A DNA stretch of 64,000 nt, from NCBI GenBank assembly GCA_017535665.1, contig JAFXTS010000025.1:1-64000 (forward strand). The letters are read 5' to 3'. Below, one piece after another: positions 16,318 to 24,663 of the stretch. Below the pieces are notes generated by a model that was given only the letters and a program-made list of their open reading frames with translations, was not told the DNA's origin and searched no databases. Made by a program: the position numbers and the translations under genes. This DNA is from Bacteroidales bacterium (lineage in GTDB: Bacteria > Bacteroidota > Bacteroidia > Bacteroidales > WCHB1-69). Numbering within the stretch: position 1 is the first letter of the stretch; each line of letters opens with the position of its first letter.

Positions 16318-18588
16318 ATGAGAAAACCGGCACTCGCCATTTTACTTTTGTTCATCACCCTCGGAATTTCAGCCCAAGACCTGCGTGGCAGGATATTGGA
16401 AATCAACGAGGAAGGAGATACTGTACCTGTGGTGTATGCAATGGTGCAATGGATGAACACCTCCGTTGGCACGTTCACTGACGATGACGGCACTTTTGCG
16501 CTGCCTCGCACCACCACCGACACACTGGTCATCTCCTACGCCGCATATTCCACCGAAAAGCTGAGAATTGGAAAAGAGCAGGACGACCTCACCTTCATCT
16601 TGTCGAAAGGCCAGACCCTTGACGAGGTGCAGGTGGTGTCGCGCGACGGTTCGTTCATCTCCGTGGAGCCGATACTTACCTCCGTCATCACCCAGCAGGG
16701 GCTACGACGTGCCGCCTGCTGCAATCTCGCAGAAAGCTTCGAGAGCACCGTGGCGGTTGATATGGAGTACTCCGATGCCGTGACAGGTGCCAAGCAGATT
16801 GCCATGTTGGGGCTTTCAGGAATTTACAGCCAGATTCTCCTTGAGAATGTGCCCTACATACGCCTCCTCACCCAGCAGTTCGGTCTCGGCTTCGTGCCGG
16901 GGGCATGGATGGAGAGCATCAGCGTGTCGAAAGGGGTTGCCTCTGTCAGCAACGGCTACGAGGCCATTACCGGACAAATCAATGTGGATTTCAAGAAGCC
17001 CGAGACCAATCAGGAACGACTGTTCCTCAACCTTTATGGCAACACGATGGGGCGTGGCGAGCTGAACCTCAACACCCGCTTCAACGTGGGCAAACAGCAG
17101 CGGGCCAGCACGATGCTGCTGCTCAACGCCGCCGACCAGTTTGCCAAGATGGACATGAACAAGGACGGCTTCCTCGATGTGCCCCGCAACCAGCAGGTGA
17201 ACGTAATGAACCGTTGGGACTACACAATTCCCGAAAAGCTGAACGGCCGCACCCTAGTGGGGTTCGTGTGGGATAACCGCGTGGGCGGACAGAAAAATTA
17301 CAACTGGAAACGAGACTACCTGTCAACAGAAATCTACGGCATTCATTTGGACAACAAGCGGTTGGACTTCATCACCAAGAACGGAATCCTGCTGAAGGGC
17401 GCAGACGAGAGCATCGGCACCATTGCCTCCTATACCGGCACATGGACCAACGGAGTGTTCGGGCTGCGCACAATGGAGGCACAGCAACACAGTGCATACC
17501 TCAACATTTTGTATTCCAACAAGTTTGGAAATTCAAAGCGACACAAGCTCACGGCAGGTGGAAGTATGCAATACGACTTCTTCACCTGCACGATTAAAAA
17601 CACATCCATAAATGGTTTGGAGCAATACGCCTACACGAATGGCACCGTTCATGAGGCGGTGCCGGGCGTTTTCGGCGAATACAGCTATATCATTGACCGC
17701 AAACTGGTGGTGATGGCAGGAATGCGCCTAGATTACAATTTCCTCTACCGACAGCTGTTCTGGACCCCTCGCCTGCACGTCAAGTGGCAGGCCACCGAGA
17801 GCACGGCCATTAGAGCCTCTGCGGGCAAGGGTTATCGCAGCGCGTATCCCGAGGTGGAGAACCTGTCGCTGCTGACCTCCAATCGCACCTTCAACCTGTA
17901 CGCAGGCGAGAGCAGGCGCGCGGAGGAGGCCTACAACGCCGGCATCAGTCTGGTGCAGACCTTCCACATGCCCGGCGGAATCGCCTCCGTGTCGGTGGAT
18001 TATTTCTACACCCATTTCATCCAACAAACCCTTGTCGACCTCGACCTCGACGCGCACCATGTATATATGTACAACCTGAACGGTGCAGGCAACGGCACAG
18101 GCAACCTGTCGCACTCGCATTCGGTACAAGCAGAGATCACGCTGTGGCCTGTGGCCCGTTTCGAAATCCTCCTCGCCTACCGCTACAACGACGTGCGCTA
18201 CCAGTCGCAAGGACAGTGGCGTAAAAAGGCGCTGATGAGTCCGCATAAGGCGTTGGTAAACCTCAACTACAGCACACGATACGACAAGTGGAAGTTCAAC
18301 CTCACATTGCAGGTCAACGGACCGCAGCGGCTGCCTGACATGAGCGGCAACACTGCCAGCACACTACCCGGATACTCGCCCACCTATTGCATCCTGAACG
18401 GACAGATTACCAAAAAGTTCCGGAAATGGGAAATTTATGCTGGCGCAGAAAACATGCTCAACTACAAGCAGAAGAACCCGATTGTGGATGCTGAGAATCC
18501 CTTCGGTGAAAATTTCGATACCACGGTGGTTTACGCGCCCATCACCGGCATCATGGGCTACGTGGGTATTCGAGTGGTGTTGAAATGA
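16318..18588 (+). CDS. TonB-dependent outer-membrane receptor
   Basis: A 756-residue receptor. The start at 16318 opens a clean signal peptide (MRKPALAILLLFITLGISAQ); a longer reading would overlap ferritin. Residues 20-105 form a carboxypeptidase-like regulatory beta domain (LRGRILEINEEGDTVPVVYA; TFTDDDGTF), followed by a plug domain (residues 120-220, with SVSKGVASVSNGYEAITGQI as the typical plug end) and a 22-strand barrel to the C-terminal strand GIMGYVGIRVVLK. It lacks the SusC SLDEVVVVGYG-type signature and has no SusD neighbour, so a glycan role is unlikely. The next gene encodes a heavy-metal-associated domain protein; this pairing in Bacteroidota suggests transport of copper or another metal complex. 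Confidence 0.9.
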   Translation: MRKPALAILLLFITLGISAQDLRGRILEINEEGDTVPVVYAMVQWMNTSVGTFTDDDGTFALPRTTTDTLVISYAAYSTEKLRIGKEQDDLTFILSKGQTLDEVQVVSRDGSFISVEPILTSVITQQGLRRAACCNLAESFESTVAVDMEYSDAVTGAKQIAMLGLSGIYSQILLENVPYIRLLTQQFGLGFVPGAWMESISVSKGVASVSNGYEAITGQINVDFKKPETNQERLFLNLYGNTMGRGELNLNTRFNVGKQQRASTMLLLNAADQFAKMDMNKDGFLDVPRNQQVNVMNRWDYTIPEKLNGRTLVGFVWDNRVGGQKNYNWKRDYLSTEIYGIHLDNKRLDFITKNGILLKGADESIGTIASYTGTWTNGVFGLRTMEAQQHSAYLNILYSNKFGNSKRHKLTAGGSMQYDFFTCTIKNTSINGLEQYAYTNGTVHEAVPGVFGEYSYIIDRKLVVMAGMRLDYNFLYRQLFWTPRLHVKWQATESTAIRASAGKGYRSAYPEVENLSLLTSNRTFNLYAGESRRAEEAYNAGISLVQTFHMPGGIASVSVDYFYTHFIQQTLVDLDLDAHHVYMYNLNGAGNGTGNLSHSHSVQAEITLWPVARFEILLAYRYNDVRYQSQGQWRKKALMSPHKALVNLNYSTRYDKWKFNLTLQVNGPQRLPDMSGNTASTLPGYSPTYCILNGQITKKFRKWEIYAGAENMLNYKQKNPIVDAENPFGENFDTTVVYAPITGIMGYVGIRVVLK

Positions 18589-18634
18589 AAAAAGGGAAAG
18601 GTCATTTGGATTTCATTCATCAAAAAAATAATCG

Positions 18635-18642
18635 TACTTTTG
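18635..18642 (+). promoter_or_regulatory. -7 box for the heavy-metal-binding protein gene
   Basis: TACTTTTG followed by CAG, matching TAnnTTTG, 57 bases before the ATG at 18699. Its presence means the gene can be expressed apart from the receptor gene upstream. Confidence 0.55.
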
Positions 18643-18698
18643 CAGCCGAATAATTTGAATAAGAAAAGAAACCGATTATCATCCAAAATCAAATAATC

Positions 18699-19115
18699 AT
18701 GAAGAAAATCATCGTAATGTTAGTCGCCGTGACCCTGACTTTAGGCGCAATGGCGCAGAGCAAAACCACATCTTCCAGCTCATCCTCAAAAGCAACTACC
18801 AACACGACTACCCAAAGTCAGAGCAAAAACAGCAGCTACACTACCATCACCATCCAGACCAACGCCTCCAAGAACTGCAAGAGCTGCGTAAACCGCTTCA
18901 AAGAGAACGTGCCTTTTTTCAAAGGGGTGAAAGAGTACACCTTCGACTCGTCCACCGCCAAACTGACGGTAACCTACGATCCGAAAAAGACCACTGCCGA
19001 CCAAATCCGCAAGCAGATCAGCGACCTCGGCTACGATGCCGACAAAGTGAAAGCCAACGAAGCGGCCCGCGCCAAGCTGCCTCCCTGCTGCCGCAAAGAG
19101 AGCTGCGGGAATTAA
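18699..19115 (+). CDS. Exported heavy-metal-associated (HMA) domain protein
   Basis: A 138-residue protein: a signal peptide ending GAMAQ, a Ser/Thr/Lys-rich linker to about residue 45, then one ferredoxin-like HMA domain (residues 50-118). The metal motif is NCKSC with Cys60 and Cys63, and the domain closes with LTVTYDPKKTTADQIRKQI and DLGYDADKV as in MerP/CopZ proteins. A second Cys cluster, PPCCRKESCGN, ends the protein and could bind metal too. It probably sequesters or passes Cu(I) or a similar soft metal in the periplasm, working with the TonB receptor upstream. The metal identity is not determined by the sequence. Confidence 0.88.
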   Translation: MKKIIVMLVAVTLTLGAMAQSKTTSSSSSSKATTNTTTQSQSKNSSYTTITIQTNASKNCKSCVNRFKENVPFFKGVKEYTFDSSTAKLTVTYDPKKTTADQIRKQISDLGYDADKVKANEAARAKLPPCCRKESCGN

Positions 19116-19150
19116 GGTATATTTGATAAATTGAAAGGTCAAACAGAAAT

Positions 19151-20230
19151 ATGGAGAACTATTTAATATCTGGCATTCAACAAATTGGAGTCGGCACTGA
19201 GAATTTCAGAAAGTCATGGGATTGGTATATTGAGATGTTTGGCATCGACATCCGTATTCTGGAGGACGACACGGTGGCAGAGCGGATGCTCCCCTACACG
19301 GGCAACCAGCCGCAGAAGCGTCATGCCTGCATCGCCGTGAACCTGCAGGGCGGTGGCGGTTTCGAAATCTGGCAGTACAGTGAGCGCAAGCCTATGCCCC
19401 CCGCACAGCCCACTGCTGTCGGCGACCTCGGCGTCTTCGCCGCCAAGCTCAAATGCCGCAACGTACAAGCCTTCCATCAGCAACTCAGCGCAAAGTGGCC
19501 CCAGTGCGGTCCCGTCTCCGCCCTGCCCAACGGAACGCCCTGCTTCTATGTCAACGACCTGTACGGCAACACGTTCCAGGTGGTACAGCAGTCCGACATC
19601 TTCATCGAGCAGCACTGCCTCACCGGCGGTATGGTCGGCGCCCTGGTTGGTGTGACCGACATGGAGGCCTCCATCCGCTTCTACCGCGAGGTACTCGGCT
19701 ACGACACAGTGGTTTATGACCAAACCGGCACATTCAACGACTGGAGTCTCATGCCCGCCAGCGACCAGCAGTACCGCCGCGTGCTGCTGACCGACACCAC
19801 TCCCGCCAAAGGCCCCTTTAGCGCCCTTATGCCCAAAGGCTCTATCGAGCTGGTGCAGGCCCTCGACCGCACCCCGCACAAGATTTACGAAGGCCGCTAC
19901 TGGGGCGACCCCGGCTTCATCCAGATCTGCTACGACATCTCCAACATGAAAGCCCTCGGCGAGTTCTGCAAGGAGAAAGGCCACCCTTTTACCGTGGACA
20001 GCTGTCCCGATGGCGAGGTGTTCGACATGGGCGACGCCTCCGGCCATTTCACCTACATCGAGGATCCTGACGGCACGCTGATTGAGTTTGTGGAGACACA
20101 TCGTATCCCTGTGGTGAAGAAACTCGGCTGGTATATCGACCTGCGTAAACGCGACCGCACGCAGCAGCTGCCCAAGTTCCTCCTCCGCATGATGGGATGG
20201 GTGTCGCGCCAGAAGCCCAGCAATCGCTAA
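19151..20230 (+). CDS. VOC family protein (two glyoxalase/dioxygenase-fold domains)
   Basis: A 359-residue cytoplasmic protein with two vicinal-oxygen-chelate modules: residues 5-145 (IQQIGVGTENFRKSWDWYIE ... TPCFYVNDLYGNTFQVVQ) and residues 155-320 (GVTDMEASIRFYREVLGY ... GHFTYIEDPDGTLIEFVETH). The closing EDPDGTLIEFVET is the hallmark end of glyoxalase/bleomycin-resistance domains and supplies a metal-ligand Glu. The substrate cannot be told; 4-hydroxyphenylpyruvate or catechol dioxygenases have similar architecture but their signature residues are not evident. The SDR gene starts 10 bp later, so the two likely act together in one pathway. Confidence 0.8.
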   Translation: MENYLISGIQQIGVGTENFRKSWDWYIEMFGIDIRILEDDTVAERMLPYTGNQPQKRHACIAVNLQGGGGFEIWQYSERKPMPPAQPTAVGDLGVFAAKLKCRNVQAFHQQLSAKWPQCGPVSALPNGTPCFYVNDLYGNTFQVVQQSDIFIEQHCLTGGMVGALVGVTDMEASIRFYREVLGYDTVVYDQTGTFNDWSLMPASDQQYRRVLLTDTTPAKGPFSALMPKGSIELVQALDRTPHKIYEGRYWGDPGFIQICYDISNMKALGEFCKEKGHPFTVDSCPDGEVFDMGDASGHFTYIEDPDGTLIEFVETHRIPVVKKLGWYIDLRKRDRTQQLPKFLLRMMGWVSRQKPSNR

Positions 20231-20240
20231 TTTACTGATA

Positions 20241-21041
20241 ATGAGTAAAAACAATAAAACTTTGCGGGTGTGGATTACGGGGGCTTCATCGGGCATGGGA
20301 GAGGCGTGCGCCTACCTTTATGCCGCGCGAAAAGCCCAGCTAATTCTCACCTCCTCATCGTTACAGAAGTTGGAGCCCGTGGCCGAGAAATGCCGCTCGT
20401 TGGGCGCGGAGGTCACCCTCCTCCCCTACGACCTCGAACAGTTAGCGGGCATCCCAGCACTTTCGCAGCAAGCCTGGCAACAATACGGAGGTCTTGACAT
20501 CCTATTCTGCAACGCCGGCGTGAGCCAGCGCACCAACGTGGAGGAGACCTCCATGGAGGTGTTCCACAAAATCATGGACATCAACTTCTATGCACCGGTG
20601 GAGATGACCAAGGCCATCCTGCCGCTGATGCTGGAGAATGGCGGGGGCAACATCGCTGCCACCACCTCTATTGCAGGCTGTTTCGGTTTCCCGCTGCGTT
20701 GCGCCTACAGCTCGTCGAAGCACGCGCTATACGGCTTTTTCGAAACCTTGCAGGCCGAATACACCGACAAGGGCATCCACACCACCCTCGTGTGTCCGGG
20801 GCGCGTGCGCACCGACATCTCGCTGAACTCGCTGGACCGGAACGGGCAGCGGCGCGGCGTGATGGACCCCGGACAGGCCAACGGCATCAGCGCCGAGAAG
20901 GCGGCTAAAAAGATTGTACGCGCCATCGACCGGAACAAGCGTGAAGTGCTGGTCGGCGGAAAAGAGCTTATCATGGTGTATATCAAGCGATTCTTCCCCG
21001 GCCTATGCGCACGGCTGGCACGAAAAATTAAGCCCATGTAA
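20241..21041 (+). CDS. SDR family NAD(P)-dependent oxidoreductase
   Basis: A 266-residue classical short-chain dehydrogenase. Visible motifs are the glycine-rich cofactor loop TGASSGMGEACA near residue 13, NAG in ILFCNAGVSQRTN near 90, the catalytic Ser in TTSIAGCFGFP near 147, and YSSSKHA with the Tyr-Lys pair near 157-161. The C terminus has a hydrophobic/basic stretch (ELIMVYIKRFFPGLCARLAR), as in membrane-associated SDRs acting on lipids or ketones. It follows the VOC gene by 10 bp. The substrate is unknown. Confidence 0.88.
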   Translation: MSKNNKTLRVWITGASSGMGEACAYLYAARKAQLILTSSSLQKLEPVAEKCRSLGAEVTLLPYDLEQLAGIPALSQQAWQQYGGLDILFCNAGVSQRTNVEETSMEVFHKIMDINFYAPVEMTKAILPLMLENGGGNIAATTSIAGCFGFPLRCAYSSSKHALYGFFETLQAEYTDKGIHTTLVCPGRVRTDISLNSLDRNGQRRGVMDPGQANGISAEKAAKKIVRAIDRNKREVLVGGKELIMVYIKRFFPGLCARLARKIKPM

Positions 21042-21103
21042 GGGTTGATTTTCATTAGAAAATTCTTACCTATTATATTATAAACGGAGAATCTATTATT
21101 TTG

Positions 21104-21111
21104 TAATTTTG
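21104..21111 (+). promoter_or_regulatory. -7 box for the PPAD-like deiminase gene
   Basis: TAATTTTG followed by C, 24 bases before the ATG at 21135, matching TAnnTTTG. The surrounding 90 bases are AT-rich. Confidence 0.6.
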
Positions 21112-21134
21112 CATTTCCAAAAATCCATACCAAA

Positions 21135-22901
21135 ATGAAGAAATTTTCTATTTTTTCTTTTCTTTTTATCTTAATTATCAATATCTTACAAGCACAAGAG
21201 ACACAACAGCGTTATGAGCTGACCGCGGAAGATATTCTGCGCTGGCACGAACTTTCGGAACGTCTGCGCACCTCCACGCCACCCGACGCTCCGGTAGTGA
21301 GCATCGCCGAGTTTGAACGCTGCCAAGGCGTGTTGATTGCATACCCTGGCTACAGCGGTTTCGGCATCCCCAACAACCTCATCGCCGAGATGTCGCAGCT
21401 CGTCACCGTAACCGTGGCCGTCAGCTCCACCTACCAGCAGAACACCGTGCGCAACCAGCTGCAGAATGTCCCTAATATCAATATGAACAATGTGAACTTC
21501 GTGGTGGGCTCCGTCGATAGCTACTGGACCCGCGACTTCGGTCCGTGGTTCATCCTCGACGGCAACGACGAGTTCGGCGTGGCCGACTTCACCTACAACC
21601 GTCCCGCGCGTCCCAACGATGACGCGCACATGGCTATCATGGCCAACTTTTTGAACATCAACCATTTTGACTTCCCTATCATACATACGGGTGGCAACTA
21701 TATGTCTGACGGCTACGGCACCGCTGCCTCCGACGAACTGGTGTACAACGAAAACAGCGACCTTACTCAGACACAGATCCACCAATACTGCAACGACTAC
21801 CTCGGCATCAACAACTACCATGTCACCATCGACCCGCAGGGCGACTACATCGCCCACATCGACTGCTGGGGGAAATTTCTTGGTGTGGACAAGATCCTCA
21901 TCGCGCAGCTGCCCGTTGGTGCTGCACACTACGCCGACTACGAAGCGGTGGCCAACTATTTCGCCAATGCCACCACGCCGTGGGGCAACAAGTACAAAGT
22001 GTACCGCGTTTTTGAACCCGGCTCTACCGTCAGCAATGCCCGCACGCCCTATACCAACAGTCTGATTCTCAACGACCATGTATTCGTACCCGTGACCGGT
22101 GCCAGCTACGACGATGACGCCATCGCCGTGTATCAGCAGGCCATGCCTGGCTACACCATCGTGCCCATCATGGAAAAGAGCAGTACGCCGTGGGAGAACA
22201 CCGATGCACTGCACTGCCGCACCCATGAGATTCCCGACCTCAGCATGCTACGCATCACCCACTACCCCACCCTCGGCTCACAGCCGTATGATTCGGCCTT
22301 CATCCTTGCTGCCAACATCAAGAACCTCAGCCACCAAGCCATCGTATCCGACTCTGTCAGAATTTACTATCGCATCACCGACTCGCTCGGCACAAGTCCG
22401 TGGAACGACACCCCGATGACGCTTGTGAGCGGTGAGACTTGGGCCGGCACCATCAGCGGCATCGCCGACACCTGCCAGGTGGAATACTACCTGTTGGCCA
22501 AAGACGAGTCGGGACGCCGCGAAACCTACCCGCTCATCGGTGAGCCCGACCCGTTCATCTTCACCGTGGGCCGCAACCCCAACATTCCCACCGACACCAT
22601 CCCCACCGACACGGTACCGACCGACACGACGACCATCGACACCAACGACCTCGTCATGAACTTACAATCGTCGGCACTACACATTCTGCCCAACCCTGCC
22701 CAGTCGCAGTTTGTGGTCACCACACCGACCGCCACCTCCATGACTGTATTCAACGCCTTCGGACAAATCATCTATCGAGAAAATATCTTCGCGGAAGAAC
22801 GCACCGTCAACTGCTCCAGCTGGCCGGCAGGTCTCTATATTGTACGCATTGAACTACCTAATGGTCAGTATGTTAATAAAAAGCTGACGATTTCGAGGTA
22901 A
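21135..22901 (+). CDS. Peptidylarginine deiminase of the PPAD type, T9SS-exported
   Basis: A 588-residue protein with a signal peptide ending LQAQ, an agmatine-deiminase/PAD fold (about 50-375), an Ig-like domain (about 375-480), a Pro-Thr-Asp linker (PTDTIPTDTVPTDT) and a T9SS type A sorting domain (about 510-588; ILPNPAQSQFVV to LTISR). By motif alignment from memory with Porphyromonas gingivalis PPAD, all catalytic residues are present: Asp134 in SYWTRD, His241 in HIDCWGK, Asn308 in YTNSLIL and nucleophile Cys361 in DALHCRTHEIPD. The family turns protein or peptide arginine into citrulline plus ammonia. The substrate-clamp segment reads NRPARPND, one residue longer than the NRPRPND I recall from PPAD, so preference for C-terminal arginine may differ. 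It stands as its own unit ahead of folC (12-bp gap). Confidence 0.92.
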   Translation: MKKFSIFSFLFILIINILQAQETQQRYELTAEDILRWHELSERLRTSTPPDAPVVSIAEFERCQGVLIAYPGYSGFGIPNNLIAEMSQLVTVTVAVSSTYQQNTVRNQLQNVPNINMNNVNFVVGSVDSYWTRDFGPWFILDGNDEFGVADFTYNRPARPNDDAHMAIMANFLNINHFDFPIIHTGGNYMSDGYGTAASDELVYNENSDLTQTQIHQYCNDYLGINNYHVTIDPQGDYIAHIDCWGKFLGVDKILIAQLPVGAAHYADYEAVANYFANATTPWGNKYKVYRVFEPGSTVSNARTPYTNSLILNDHVFVPVTGASYDDDAIAVYQQAMPGYTIVPIMEKSSTPWENTDALHCRTHEIPDLSMLRITHYPTLGSQPYDSAFILAANIKNLSHQAIVSDSVRIYYRITDSLGTSPWNDTPMTLVSGETWAGTISGIADTCQVEYYLLAKDESGRRETYPLIGEPDPFIFTVGRNPNIPTDTIPTDTVPTDTTTIDTNDLVMNLQSSALHILPNPAQSQFVVTTPTATSMTVFNAFGQIIYRENIFAEERTVNCSSWPAGLYIVRIELPNGQYVNKKLTISR

Positions 22902-22913
22902 TCCATCCTCACC

Positions 22914-24212
22914 ATGACCTACGAATCCATTCTCGACAACATTTTCACCGCACTGCCCATGTACCATAAGGTGGGCAGCAGCGCATATAAGGAAGGTTTT
23001 GAAAATATCGAAGCCTTGACCGCCGTCGTCGGACATCCCGAACAGCAGCTGAAATGCATTCATGTGGCCGGCACCAACGGCAAAGGTTCCACCTCGCACC
23101 TGCTCGCCTCCTTCTATCAGGAGTTGGGAATGAAGGTCGGACTGTACACCTCGCCGCATCTGGTGGATTTCCGCGAGCGCATCCGTGTCAACGGCGAGAT
23201 GATTTCGAAAGAGGCTGTGGTGGCTTTCTTTGAAAAGTACAACGAACAGTTCAAAGTCATTGAGCCTTCGTTTTTTGAGATGACCACCGCACTGGCTTTC
23301 TACCATTTTGCCTCCCAAAAAGTGGATATTGCCATTGTGGAGGTGGGGTTAGGAGGAAGGCTCGATGCCACCAACATCATCCATCCACAACTGTGCATTA
23401 TCACCAATATCTCATTGGACCACACGCAGTTATTAGGCGACACATTGGAGAAGATTGCAGGAGAAAAGGCAGGCATCATCAAGGAAGGTGTACCGGTTGT
23501 GATTGGGAAACGACAGGCGGAAACCCTACCCGTTTTCGAGGCGAAAGCCGCTGCCCTGCATGCTCCGCTCCACACCACGGAAGATGTGCAAGTGACCACC
23601 CTCGATGATACCAATGTTGCCGCCAGAACCATCCGCATTCAATATCAGCATAAAACACTGATTGACGGCGTAAGACTCCCCCTCCCCGGCGACTACCAGT
23701 TAGAGAATGTGGCCACCTTCGTCAAGAGCGTCCTCGTACTCCATTCCTATACAGAAAACATTGTGAATGCACTTGTTCGAGCCATTGAGAATGTACTGAA
23801 AAACACGCATTTGCACGGACGCTGGGAAATCATCGCACAAAAACCCCTCGTCATTTGCGACACCGGGCACAACAGCGGGGGCTTCACTTTTCTGTCGAAA
23901 CAGCTCAACAGCTTATCTTGCCAACAACTGCATTGCATTATCGGCTTTGTGAACGACAAGGATATTGACAGCATCATCCATCTTTTACCCACAAAAGCGA
24001 AATACACCATTTGCAAGGCCTCGGTAGCGCGGGCGGAAGAGCCGGAAAAGATTGTAAACAAGATGCTGGCGGCAGGACTCAACGCCGTGCCGAGTTCCCT
24101 TTCGGTTTATGACACATATTTACAACTGAAGCAACAGCTCAATAAAGAGGATGCTCTCTACATCGGAGGCAGCACCTTCATTGTGGCCGACTTGCTGAAA
24201 GGAGAATGCTAA
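22914..24212 (+). CDS. folC: Bifunctional folylpolyglutamate synthase / dihydrofolate synthase
   Basis: A 432-residue Mur-ligase-family enzyme that adds glutamate to dihydropteroate and to reduced folates. The ATP loop is GTNGKGSTSH near residues 56-62; SPHLVDFRERIRVNG near 80, a DATN segment (GLGGRLDATNII) near 148 and the LDHTQLLG segment near 168 are all family signatures; the C-terminal domain contains CDTGHNSGGF near 320. Length is typical. It begins 12 bp after the deiminase gene and ends 3 bp before the stop of the convergent small secreted protein gene; no terminator hairpin is visible between them. Confidence 0.95.
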   Translation: MTYESILDNIFTALPMYHKVGSSAYKEGFENIEALTAVVGHPEQQLKCIHVAGTNGKGSTSHLLASFYQELGMKVGLYTSPHLVDFRERIRVNGEMISKEAVVAFFEKYNEQFKVIEPSFFEMTTALAFYHFASQKVDIAIVEVGLGGRLDATNIIHPQLCIITNISLDHTQLLGDTLEKIAGEKAGIIKEGVPVVIGKRQAETLPVFEAKAAALHAPLHTTEDVQVTTLDDTNVAARTIRIQYQHKTLIDGVRLPLPGDYQLENVATFVKSVLVLHSYTENIVNALVRAIENVLKNTHLHGRWEIIAQKPLVICDTGHNSGGFTFLSKQLNSLSCQQLHCIIGFVNDKDIDSIIHLLPTKAKYTICKASVARAEEPEKIVNKMLAAGLNAVPSSLSVYDTYLQLKQQLNKEDALYIGGSTFIVADLLKGEC

Positions 24213-24215
24213 TCT

Positions 24216-24575
24216 CTACTGGTCGATTTTGCTGGAGCAGCCGTGCTCAATGACCTGCGAATTGCTGAGGAAATCGGTGTCCACGTAGGTACTGCTGCCT
24301 GGACGGAGATGTACCGTAGATGTACGCGTGTCTTTCGTGCCATCAGCCATTTCCACCACATACCAGCAGTCTGCCACCATATCCACCTCACAGGGATTTC
24401 TCACGTAAAGCGTCCAACGGCCCACGCTGGAGTCATCGTAGGTATAGCACTCACAATCAGCGCACAGCTCGTCAATTGCAACCGCCTTCACGGGTTCATC
24501 AGCAACGGTCAGGGGGGCAACATTCCCATTCCAGCTAAAATATAACAAACTGATTATCAATATTATACTTTTCAT
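24216..24575 (-). CDS. Small secreted cysteine-containing protein, unknown function
   Basis: A 119-residue protein with an N-terminal hydrophobic segment (SIILIISLLYFSW) that acts as a probable signal peptide. The mature part has five or more Cys, including CADCEC near residues 38-43, and predicted beta strands (RWTLYVRNPC; CWYVVEMADGT; STYVDTDFL), suggesting a small immunoglobulin-like or disulfide-stabilised beta domain. I recognise no family. It lies downstream of the 1496-residue protein gene on the same strand with an 88-bp gap and is convergent with folC (3 bp between stops). Confidence 0.65.
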   Translation of the reverse strand: MKSIILIISLLYFSWNGNVAPLTVADEPVKAVAIDELCADCECYTYDDSSVGRWTLYVRNPCEVDMVADCWYVVEMADGTKDTRTSTVHLRPGSSTYVDTDFLSNSQVIEHGCSSKIDQ

Positions 24576-24663
24576 AACAAAAGATGCCTGTTATTCGCCA
24601 TCGGCCCATCGGCTTAAAAACACTTCAATGACCTTTTGAAAAGCTCTCAGTTTAAACTTTCCC

